Source: Cavia porcellus
Taxonomy: Eukaryota; Chordata; Mammalia; Rodentia; Caviidae
NCBI RefSeq assembly: GCF_034190915.1
Contig: NW_026947692.1
Location: forward strand, 124,001 to 188,000
Direction: 5' to 3'
DNA: 64,000 bases
Part shown: in pieces, positions 42,211 to 53,600 of the stretch
Position numbering within the stretch: position 1 is the stretch's first letter
Layout: each line of letters begins with the position of its first letter
Notes under the pieces: generated by a model
What the model was told of the DNA's origin: nothing
The model's input: the letters and a program-made list of their open reading frames with translations, nothing else
The model's database searches: none
Made by a program: the position numbers and the translations under genes

Positions 42211-43011
42211 TCCTACTAGTGAATCCAATGTAACACACACCCATACAATGCGCACCACCCCGTGATATTTTTCTCACTCCTACTAGTGAATGTAATGTAA
42301 CACACACCCATACAATGCGCACCACCCCGTGATGTTTTTCTCACTCCTACTAGTGAATCCAATGTAACACACACCCATACAATGCGCACCACCCCGTGAT
42401 GTTTTTCTCACTCCTACTAGTGAATCCAATGTAACACACACCCATACAATGCGCACCACCCCGTGATGTTTTTCTCACTCCTACTAGTGAATCCAATGTA
42501 ACACACACCCATACAATGCGCACCACCCCGTGATGTTTTTCTCACTCCTACTAGTGAATGTAATGTAACACACACCCATACAATGCGCACCACCCCGTGA
42601 TGTTTTTCTCACTGCTACTAGTGAATCTAATGTAACACACACCCATACAATGCGCACCACACCATGATGTTTTTCTCACTGCTACTAGTGAATCTAATGT
42701 AACACACACCCATACAATGCGCACCACCCCGTGATGTTTTTCTCACTGCTACTAGTGAATCTAATGTAACACACACCCATACAATGCGCACCACCCCGTG
42801 ATGTTTTTCTCACTCCTACTAGTGAATCTAATGTAACACACACCCATACAATGCGCACCATCCCGTGATGTTTTTCTCACTGCTACTAGTGAATCTAATG
42901 TAACACACACCCATACAATGCGCACCACCCCGTGATGTTTTTCTCACTCCTACTAGTGAATGTAATGTAACACACACCCATACAATGCGCACCACCCCGT
43001 GATGTTTTTCT
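42211..43011 (+). repeat. 23-monomer-offset block, copy 2
   Basis: GTGATATTT at 42262, ACACCATG at 42662 and ACCATCCCG at 42861 repeat the marks of copy 1. The left flank has a TTTTGCTC monomer near 42134 that is absent before copy 1. The ends are approximate. Confidence 0.75.
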
Positions 43012-43207
43012 CACTCCTACTAGTGAATCCAATGTAACACACACCCATACAATGCGCACCACCCCGTGATGTTTTTCTCACTCCTACTAGTGAATCCAAT
43101 GTAACACACACCCATACAATGCGCACCACCCCGTGATGTTTTTCTCACTCCTACTAGTGAATCCAATGTAACACACACCCATACAATGCGCACTACCCCG
43201 TGATGTT

Positions 43208-43473
43208 TTTCTCACTCCAACTAGTGAATCCAATGTAACACACACCCTTACAATGCGCATCACCCCGTGATGTTTTTCTCACTCCTACTAGTGAATCTAA
43301 TGTAACACACACCCATACAATGCGCACCACCCCGTGATGTTTTTCTCACTGCTACTAGTGAATCTAATGTAACACACACCCATACAATGCGCACCACCCC
43401 GTGATGTTTTTCTCACTGCTACTAGTGAATCTAATGTAACACACCCATACAATGCGCACCACCCCGTGATGTT
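43208..43473 (+). repeat. Delta cassette, copy 2
   Basis: GCATCACC with CTCCAACTAG (43211) and CACCCTTAC, ending at the 65-bp monomer 43409-43473. The preceding monomer has GCACTACC. Confidence 0.75.
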
Positions 43474-44209
43474 TTTCTCACTGCTACTAGTGAATCTAAT
43501 GTAACACACACCCATACAATGCGCACCACCCCGTGATGTTTTTCTCACTGCTACTAGTGAATCTAATGTAACACACACCCATACAATGCGCACCACCCCG
43601 TGATGTTTTTCTCACTGCTACTAGTGAATCTAATGTAACACACACCCATACAATGCGCACCACCCCGTGATGTTTTTCTCACTGCTACTAGTGAATCTAA
43701 TGTAACACACACCCATACAATGCGCACCACCCCGTGATGTTTTTCTCACTCTACTAGTGAATGTAATGTAACACACACCCATACAATGCGCACCACCCCG
43801 TGATGTTTTTCTCACTGCTACTAGTGAATCTAATGTAACACACACCCATACAATGCGCACCACCCCGTGATGTTTTTCTCACTGCTACTAGTGAATCTAA
43901 TGTAACACACACCCATACAATGCGCACCACCCCGTGATGTTTTTCTCACTGCTACTAGTGAATCTAATGTAACACACACCCATACAATGCGCACCACCCC
44001 GTGATGTTTTTCTCACTGCTACTAGTGAATCTAATGTAACACACACCCATACAATGCGCACCACCCCGTGATGTTTTTCTCACTCCTACTAGTGAATGTA
44101 ATGTAACACACACCCATACAATGCGCACCACCCCGTGATGTTTTTCTCACTGCTACTAGTGAATGTAATGTAACACACACCCATACAATGCGCACCACCC
44201 CGTGATGTT
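43208..44209 (+). repeat. 15-mer HOR unit, copy 1 (1002 bp)
   Basis: It starts with the CTCCAACTAG/GCATCACC monomer. The order after it is C10/CT, G10/CT, 65-bp G10/CT, four G10/CT, C10/GT (66 bp here, CTCACTCTACTAG near 43747), four G10/CT, C10/GT, G10/GT. Length is 15 x 67 minus 3. It recurs at 46019-47021. Confidence 0.8.
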
Positions 44210-44879
44210 TTTCTCACTCCAACTAGTGAATCCAATGTAACACACACCCATACAATGCGCATCACCCCGTGATGTTTTTCTCACTCCTACTAGTGAATCT
44301 AATGTAACACACACCCATACAATGCGCACCACCCCGTGATGTTTTTCTCACTGCTACTAGTGAATCTAATGTAACACACACCCATACAATGCGCACCACC
44401 CCGTGATGTTTTTCTCACTGCTACTAGTGAATCTAATGTAACACACACCCATACAATGCGCACCACCCCGTGATGTTTTTCTCACTGCTACTAGTGAATC
44501 TAATGTAACACACACCCATACAATGCGCACCACCCCGTGATGTTTTTCTCACTGCTACTAGTGAATCTAATGTAACACACACCCATACAATGCGCACCAC
44601 CCCGTGATGTTTTTCTCACTGCTACTAGTGAATCTAATGTAACACACACCCATACAATGCGCACCACCCCGTGATGTTTTTCTCACTGCTACTAGTGAAT
44701 CTAATGTAACACACACCCATACAATGCGCACCACCCCGTGATGTTTTTCTCACTCCTACTAGTGAATGTAATGTAACACACACCCATACAATGCGCACCA
44801 CCCCGTGATGTTTTTCTCACTGCTACTAGTGAATGTAATGTAACACACACCCATACAATGCGCACCACCCCGTGATGTT
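44210..44879 (+). repeat. 10-mer HOR unit, copy 1 (670 bp)
   Basis: CTCCAACTAG monomer with GCATCACC, C10/CT, six G10/CT, C10/GT, G10/GT; exactly 10 x 67 bp. It looks like the 15-mer with its first delta-type part shortened. It repeats immediately in 44880-45549. Confidence 0.85.
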
Positions 44880-45549
44880 TTTCTCACTCCAACTAGTGAA
44901 TCTAATGTAACACACACCCATACAATGCGCATCACCCCGTGATGTTTTTCTCACTCCTACTAGTGAATCTAATGTAACACACACCCATACAATGCGCACC
45001 ACCCCGTGATGTTTTTCTCACTGCTACTAGTGAATGTAATGTAACACACACCCATACAATGCGCACCACCCCGTGATGTTTTTCTCACTGCTACTAGTGA
45101 ATCTAATGTAACACACACCCATACAATGCGCACCACCCCGTGATGTTTTTCTCACTGCTACTAGTGAATCTAATGTAACACACACCCATACAATGCGCAC
45201 CACCCCGTGATGTTTTTCTCACTGCTACTAGTGAATCTAATGTAACACACACCCATACAATGCGCACCACCCCGTGATGTTTTTCTCACTGCTACTAGTG
45301 AATCTAATGTAACACACACCCATACAATGCGCACCACCCCGTGATGTTTTTCTCACTGCTACTAGTGAATCTAATGTAACACACACCCATACAATGCGCA
45401 CCACCCCGTGATGTTTTTCTCACTCCTACTAGTGAATGTAATGTAACACACACCCATACAATGCGCACCACCCCGTGATGTTTTTCTCACTGCTACTAGT
45501 GAATGTAATGTAACACACACCCATACAATGCGCACCACCCCGTGATGTT
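44880..45549 (+). repeat. 10-mer HOR unit, copy 2 (670 bp)
   Basis: It has the same order as 44210-44879. Two differences were noticed: CT in place of CC at monomer 23-24 in the first monomer, and GT in place of CT in the third. Confidence 0.85.
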
Positions 45550-46018
45550 TTTCTCACTGCTACTAGTGAATCTAATGTAACACACACCCATACAATGCGC
45601 ACCACCCCGTGATGTTTTTCTCACTGCTACTAGTGAATCTAATGTAACACACACCCATACAAAGCGCACCACCCCGTGATGTTTTTCTCACTCCTACTAG
45701 TGAATGAAATGTAACACACACCCATACAATGCGCACCACCCCGTGATGTTTTTCTCACTCCTACTAGTGAATGTAATGTAACACACACCCATACAATGCG
45801 CACCACCCCGTGATGTTTTTCTCACTCCTACTAGTGAATCCAATGTAACACACACCCATACAATGCGCACCACCCCGTGATGTTTTTCTCACTCCTACTA
45901 GTGAATCCAATGTAACACACACCCATACAATGCGCACCACCCCGTGATGTTTTTCTCACTCCTACTAGTGAATCCAATGTAACACACACCCATACAATGC
46001 GCACTACCCCGTGATGTT
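45550..46018 (+). repeat. 7-monomer spacer between nested HOR units
   Basis: Two G10/CT (one with ACAAAGCGC near 45661), a C10 monomer with GAATGAAATG (about 45704), C10/GT, and three C10/CC, the last with GCACTACC. The same C10/CC run plus GCACTACC precedes 43208, so this is the ordinary left flank of the 15-mer. Confidence 0.7.
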
Positions 46019-46284
46019 TTTCTCACTCCAACTAGTGAATCCAATGTAACACACACCCATACAATGCGCATCACCCCGTGATGTTTTTCTCACTCCTACT
46101 AGTGAATCTAATGTAACACACACCCATACAATGCGCACCACCCCGTGATGTTTTTCTCACTCCTACTAGTGAATCTAATGTAACACACACCCATACAATG
46201 CGCACCACCCCGTGATGTTTTTCTCACTGCTACTAGTGAATCTAATGTAACACACCCATACAATGCGCACCACCCCGTGATGTT
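46019..46284 (+). repeat. Delta cassette, copy 3
   Basis: GCATCACC with CTCCAACTAG (46022), ending at 46284. The preceding monomer has GCACTACC as in copy 2. Confidence 0.75.
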
Positions 46285-47021
46285 TTTCTCACTGCTACTA
46301 GTGAATCTAATGTAACACACACCCATACAATGCGCACCACCCCGTGATGTTTTTCTCACTGCTACTAGTGAATCTAATGTAACACACACCCATACAATGC
46401 GCACCACCCCGTGATGTTTTTCTCACTGCTACTAGTGAATCTAATGTAACACACACCCATACAATGCGCACCACCCCGTGATGTTTTTCTCACTGCTACT
46501 AGTGAATCTAATGTAACACACACCCATACAATGCGCACCACCCCGTGATGTTTTTCTCACTCCTACTAGTGAATGTAATGTAACACACACCCATACAATG
46601 CGCACCACCCCGTGATGTTTTTCTCACTGCTACTAGTGAATCTAATGTAACACACACCCATACAATGCGCACCACCCCGTGATGTTTTTCTCACTGCTAC
46701 TAGTGAATCTAATGTAACACACACCCATACAATGCGCACCACCCCGTGATGTTTTTCTCACTGCTACTAGTGAATCTAATGTAACACACACCCATACAAT
46801 GCGCACCACCCCGTGATGTTTTTCTCACTGCTACTAGTGAATCTAATGTAACACACACCCATACAATGCGCACCACCCCGTGATGTTTTTCTCACTCCTA
46901 CTAGTGAATGTAATGTAACACACACCCATACAATGCGCACCACCCCGTGATGTTTTTCTCACTGCTACTAGTGAATGTAATGTAACACACACCCATACAA
47001 TGCGCACCACCCCGTGATGTT
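46019..47021 (+). repeat. 15-mer HOR unit, copy 2 (1003 bp)
   Basis: It has the order of 43208-44209 at offset 2811, without the 66-bp deletion monomer, hence one base longer. The third monomer has C10 in place of G10. Confidence 0.8.
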
Positions 47022-47691
47022 TTTCTCACTCCAACTAGTGAATCCAATGTAACACACACCCATACAATGCGCATCACCCCGTGATGTTTTTCTCACTCCT
47101 ACTAGTGAATCTAATGTAACACACACCCATACAATGCGCACCACCCCGTGATGTTTTTCTCACTGCTACTAGTGAATCTAATGTAACACACACCCATACA
47201 ATGCGCACCACCCCGTGATGTTTTTCTCACTGCTACTAGTGAATCTAATGTAACACACACCCATACAATGCGCACCACCCCGTGATGTTTTTCTCACTGC
47301 TACTAGTGAATCTAATGTAACACACACCCATACAATGCGCACCACCCCGTGATGTTTTTCTCACTGCTACTAGTGAATCTAATGTAACACACACCCATAC
47401 AATGCGCACCACCCCGTGATGTTTTTCTCACTGCTACTAGTGAATCTAATGTAACACACACCCATACAATGCGCACCACCCCGTGATGTTTTTCTCACTG
47501 CTACTAGTGAATCTAATGTAACACACACCCATACAATGCGCACCACCCCGTGATGTTTTTCTCACTCCTACTAGTGAATGTAATGTAACACACACCCATA
47601 CAATGCGCACCACCCCGTGATGTTTTTCTCACTGCTACTAGTGAATGTAATGTAAAACACACCCATACAGTGCGCACCACCCCGTGATGTT
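47022..47691 (+). repeat. 10-mer HOR unit, copy 3 (670 bp)
   Basis: CTCCAACTAG monomer at 47025, C10/CT, six G10/CT, C10/GT, G10/GT. The last monomer carries C32A and also opens alpha cassette 11, so two HOR families meet here. Confidence 0.8.
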
Positions 47692-48359
47692 TTTCTCACT
47701 GCTACTAGTGAATGTAATGTAACACACACCCATACAATGCGCACCACCCCGTGATGTTTTTCTCACTGCTACTAGTGAATCCTAATGTAACACACAACCA
47801 TACAATGCGCACCACCCCGTGATGTTTTTCTCACTCCTACTAGTGAATCTAATGTAACACACACCCATACAATGCGTACCACCCCGTGATGTTTTTCTCA
47901 CTCCTACTAGTGAATCTAATGTAACACACACCCATACAATGCGCACCACCCCGTGATGTTTTTCTCACTCCTACTAGTGAATCTAATGTAACACACACCC
48001 ATACAATGCGCACCACCGCGTGATGTTTTTCTCACTCCTACTAGTGAATGTAATGTAACACACACCATACAATGCGCACTACCCCGTGATGTTTTTCTCA
48101 CTTCTACTAGTGAATCCAATGTAACACACACCCATACAATGCGCACCACCCCGTGATGTTTTTCTCACTCCTACTAGTGAATCTAATGTAACACACACCC
48201 ATACAATGCGCACCACCCCGTGATGTTTTTCTGTCTGCTACTAGTGAATCTAATGTAACACACACCCATACAATGCGCACCACCCCATGATGTTTTTCTC
48301 ACTGCTACTAGTGAATCTAATGTAACACACCCATACAATGCGCACCACCCCGTGATGTT
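47625..48359 (+). repeat. Alpha cassette, copy 11, degenerate
   Basis: C32A with ACAGTGCGC, a 68-bp monomer (GAATCCTAATG), GCGTACC, C58G, a 66-bp monomer (ACACCATAC with GCACTACC) in place of the usual 65-bp one, a CACTTCTAC monomer, a monomer with TTTCTGTCTG, then the closing 65-bp monomer. The order is conserved but single-base indels have accumulated. Confidence 0.7.
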
Positions 48360-49095
48360 TTTCTCACTGCTACTAGTGAATCTAATGTAACACACACCCA
48401 TACAATGCGCACCACCCCGTGATGTTTTTCTCACTGCTACTAGTGAATCTAATGTAACACACACCCATACAATGCGCACCACCCCGTGATGTTTTTCTCA
48501 CTGCTACTAGTGAATCTAATGTAACACACACCCATACAATGCGCACCACCCCGTGATGTTTTTCTCACTGCTACTAGTGAATCTAATGTAACACACACCC
48601 ATACAATGCGCACCACCCCGTGATGTTTTTCTCACTGCTACTAGTGAATCTAATGTAACACACACCCATACAATGCGCACCACCCCGTGATGTTTTTCTC
48701 ACTCCTACTAGTGTATCCAATGTAACACACACCCATACAATGCGCACCACCCCGTGATGTTTTGCTCACTCCTACTAGTGAATCCAATGTAACACACACC
48801 CATACAATGCGCACCACCCCGTGATGTTTTTCTCACTCCTACTAGTGAATCAATGTAACACACACCCATACAATGCGCACCACCCCGTGATGTTTTTCTC
48901 ACTCCTACTAGTGAATCCAATGTAACACACACCCATACAATGCGCACCACCCTGTGATGTTTTTCTCACTCCTACTAGTGAATCTAATGTAACACACACC
49001 CATACAATGCGCACCACCCCGTGATGTTTTTCTCACTCCTACTAGTGAATGTAATGTAACACACACCCATACAATGCGCACCACCCCGTGATGTT

Positions 49096-50030
49096 TTTCT
49101 CACTGCTACTGGTGAATCTAATGTAACACACACCCATACAATGCGCACCACCCCGTGATGTTTTTCTCACTGCTACTGGTGAATCTAATGTAACACACAC
49201 CCATACAATGCGCACCACCCCGTGATGTTTTTCTCACTGCTACTGGTGAATCTAATGTAACACACACCCATACAATGCGCACCACCCCGTGATGTTTTTC
49301 TCACTCCTACTAGTGAATCTAATGTAACACACACCCATACAATGCGCACCACCCCGTGATGTTTTTCTCACTCCTACTAGTGAATCTAATGTAACACACA
49401 CCCATACAATGCGCACCACCCCGTGATGTTTTTCTCACTCCTACTAGTGAATGTAATGTAACACACACCCATACAATGCGCACCACCCCGTGATGTTTTT
49501 CTCACTCCTACTAGTGAATGTAATGTAACACACACCCATACAATGCGCACCACCCCGTGATGTTTTTCTCACTCCTACTAGTGAATGTAATGTAACACAC
49601 ACCCATACAATGCGCACCACCGCGTGATGTTTTTCTCACTCCTACTAGTGAATGTAATGTAACACACACCCATACAATGCGCACCACCCCGGTGATGTTT
49701 TTCTCACTCCTACTAGTGAATGTAATGTAACACACACCATACAATGCGCACCACCCCGTGATGTTTTTCTCACTCCTACTAGTGAATGTAATGTAACACA
49801 CACCCATACAATGCGCACCACCCCGTGATGTTTTTCTCACTGCTACTGGTGAATCTAATGTAACACACACCCATACAATGCGCACCACCCCGTGATGTGT
49901 TTCTCACTGCTACTGGTGAATCTAATGTAACACACACCCATACAATGCGCACCACGCCGTGATGTTTTTCTCACTGCTACTGGTGAATCTAATGTAACAC
50001 ACACCCATACAATGCGCACCACCCCGTGAG
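49096..50030 (+). repeat. 11-mer offset repeat marked by A16G triplets
   Basis: Three consecutive monomers with CTACTGGTGA at 49111, 49178 and 49245 are matched by three more at 49848, 49915 and 49982, offset 737 = 11 x 67. A16G destroys the SpeI palindrome. I saw this change nowhere else in the window. The intervening monomers include one 68-bp and one 66-bp form that cancel in length. Confidence 0.75.
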
Positions 50031-50900
50031 GTTTTTCTCACTGCTACTAGTGAATCTAATGTAACACACACCCATACAATGCGCACCACCCCGTGATGTT
50101 TTTCTCACTGCTACTAGTGAATCTAATGTAACACACACCCATACAATGCGCACCACCCCGTGATGTTTTTCTCACTGCTACTAGTGAATGTAATGTAACA
50201 CACACCCATACAATGCGCACCACCCGTGATGTTTTTCTCACTGCTACTAGTGAATCTAATGTAACAGACACCCATACAATGCGCACCACCCCGTGATGTT
50301 TTTCTCACTGCTACTAGTGAATCTAATGTAACACACACCCATACAATGCGCACCACCCCGTGATGTTTTTCTCACTCCTACTAGTGAATCTAATGTAACA
50401 CACACCCATACAATGCGCACCACCGCGTGATGTTTTTCTCACTCCTACTAGTGAATGTAATGTAACACACACATACAATGCGCACCACCCCGTGATGTTT
50501 TTCTCACTCCTACTAGTGAATGTAATGTAACACACACCCATACAATGCGCACCACCCCGTGATGTTTTTCTCACTCCTACTAGTGAATGTAATGTAACAC
50601 ACACCCATACAATGCGCACCACCCCGTGATGTTTTTCTCACTCCTACTAGTGAATGTAATGTAACACACACCATACAATGCGCACCACCACGTGATGCTT
50701 TTCTCACTCCTACTAGTGCATCCAATGTAACACACACCCATACAATGCGCACCACCCCGTGATGTTTTTCTCACTCCTACTAGTGAATCCAATGTAACAC
50801 ACACCCATACAATGCGCACCACCCCGTGATGTTTTTCTCACTCCTACTAGTGAATCTAATGTAACACACACCCATACAATGCGAACCACCCCGTGATGTT

Positions 50901-51166
50901 TTTCTCACTCCTACTAGTGAATCCAATGTAACACACACCCATACAATGCGCATCACCCCGTGATGTTTTTCTCACTCCTACTAGTGAATCTAATGTAACA
51001 CACACCCATACAATGCGCACCACCCCGTGATGTTTTTCTCACTGCTACTAGTGAATCTAATGTAACACACACCCATACAATGCGCACCACCCCGTGATGT
51101 TTTTCTCACTGCTACTAGTGAATCTAATGTAACACACCCATACAATGCGCACCACCCCGTGATGTT
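50901..51166 (+). repeat. Delta cassette, copy 4
   Basis: GCATCACC near 50950 and the 65-bp monomer ending at 51166. The preceding monomer has GCGAACC and not GCAATACC or GCACTACC. Confidence 0.7.
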
Positions 51167-53600
51167 TTTCTCACTGCTACTAGTGAATCTAATGTAACAC
51201 ACACCCATACAATGCGCACCACCCCGTGATGTTTTTCTCACTGCTACTAGTGAATCTAATGTAACACACACCCATACAATGCGCACCACCCCGTGATGTT
51301 TTTCTCACTGCTACTAGTGAATCTAATGTAACACACACCCATACAATGCGCACCACCCCGTGATGTTTTTCTCACTGCTACTAGTGAATCTAATGTAACA
51401 CACACCCATACAATGCGCACCACCCCGTGATGTTTTTCTCACTGCTACTAGTGAATCTAATGTAACACACACCCATACAATGCGCACCACCCCGTGATGT
51501 TTTTCTCACTCCTACTAGTGAATGTAATGTAACACACACCCATACAATGCGCACCACCCCGTGATGTTTTTCTCACTGCCTACTAGTGAATTCAATGTAA
51601 CACACACCCATACAATGCGCACCACCCCGTGATGTTTTTCTCATTCCTACTAGTGAATTCAATGTAACACACACCCATACAATGCGCACCACCCCGTGAT
51701 GTTTTTCTCACTCCTACTAGTGAATCCAATGTAACACACACCCATACAATGCGCACCACCCCGTGATGTTTTTCTCACTCCTACTAGTGAATCCAATGTA
51801 ACACACACCCATACAATGCGCACCACCCGGTGATGTTTTTCTCACTCCTACTAGTGAATCCAATGTAACACACACCCATACAATGCTCACCACCCCGTGA
51901 TGTTTTTCTCACTCCTACTAGTGAATGTAATGTAACACACACCCATACAATGCGCACCACCCCGTGATGTTTTTCTCACTGCTACTAGTGAATCTAATGT
52001 AACACACACCCATACAATGCGCACCACCCCGTGATGTTTTTCTCACTGCTACTAGTGAATCTAATGTAACACACACCCATACAATGCGCACCACCCCGTG
52101 ATGTTTTTCTCACTGCTACTAGTGAATCTAATGTAACACACACCCATACAATGCGCACCACCCCGTGATGTTTTTCTCACTGCTACTAGTGAATCTAATG
52201 TAACACACACCCATACAATGCGCACCACCCCGTGATGTTTTTCTCACTGCTACTAGTGAATCTAATGAAACACACACCCATACAATGCGCACCACCCCGT
52301 GATGTTTTTCTCACTGCTACTAGTGAATCTAATGTAACACACACCCATACAATGCGCACCACCCCGTGATGCTTTTCTCACTGCTACTAGTGAATCTAAT
52401 GTAACACACACCCATACAATGCGCACCACCCCGTGATGTTTTTCTCACTGCTACTAGTGAATGTAATGTAACACACACCCATACAATGCGCACCACCCCG
52501 TGATGTTTTTCTCACTGCTACTAGTGAATCCAATGTAACACACACCCATACAATGCGCACCACCCGGTGATGTTTTTCTCACTCCTACTAGTGAATCCAA
52601 TGTAACACACACCCATACAATGCGCACCACCCCGTGATGTTTTTCTCACTCCTACTAGTGAATCCAATGTAACACACACCCATACAATGCGCACCACCCC
52701 GTGATGTTTTTCTCACTCCTACTAGTGAATCCAATGTAACACACACCCATACAATACGCACCACCCCGTGATGTTTTTCTCACTCCTACTAGTGAATCTA
52801 ATGTAACACACACCCATACAATGCGCACCACCCCGTGATGTTTTTCTCACTCCTACTAGTGAATGTAATGTAACACACACCCATACAATGCGCACCACCC
52901 CGTGATGTTTTTCTCACTGCTACTAGTGAATCTAATGTAACACACACCCATACAATGCACACCACCCCGTGATGTTTTTCTCACTGCTACTAGTGAATCT
53001 AATGTAACACACACCCATACAATGCGCACCACCCCGTGATGTTTTTCTCACTGCTACTAGTGAATCTAATGTAACACACACCCATACAATGCGCACCACC
53101 CCGTGATGTTTTTCTCACTCCTACTAGTGAATCTAATGTAACACACACCCATACAATGCGCACCATCCCGTGATGTTTTCTCACTGCTACTAGTGAATCT
53201 AATGTAACACACACCCATACAATGCGCACCACCCCGTGATGTTTTTCTCACTCCTACTAGTGAATGTAATGTAACACACACCCATACAATGCGCACCACC
53301 CCGTGATGTTTTTCTCACTGCTACTAGTGAATCTAATGTAACACACCCATACAATGCGCACCACCCCGTGATGTTTTTCTCACTGCTACTAGTGAATCTA
53401 ATGTAACACACAACCATACAATGCGCACCACCCCATGATGTTTTTCTCACTGCTACTAGTGAATCTAATGTAACACACACCCATACAATGCGCACCACCC
53501 CGTGATGTTTTTCTCACTGCTACTAGTGAATCTAATGTAACACACACCCATACAATGCGCACCACCCCGTGATGTTTTTCTCACTGCTACTAGTGAATCT

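Larger units (their letters stand above)
47692..53600 (+). repeat. Irregular array zone with 66/68-bp monomers
   Basis: Monomers one base short or long appear repeatedly: GAATCCTAATG (47781), ACACCATAC (48065, 49737, 50670), GAATCAATG (48850), CCCCGGTG (49690), CACCCGTG (50224), CTGCCTACTAG (51579) and a four-T run (53176). Long G10/CT runs (51.0-51.5 and 52.0-52.5 kb) and C10/CC runs (51.7-51.9 and 52.6-52.8 kb) are otherwise ordinary. Confidence 0.75.
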
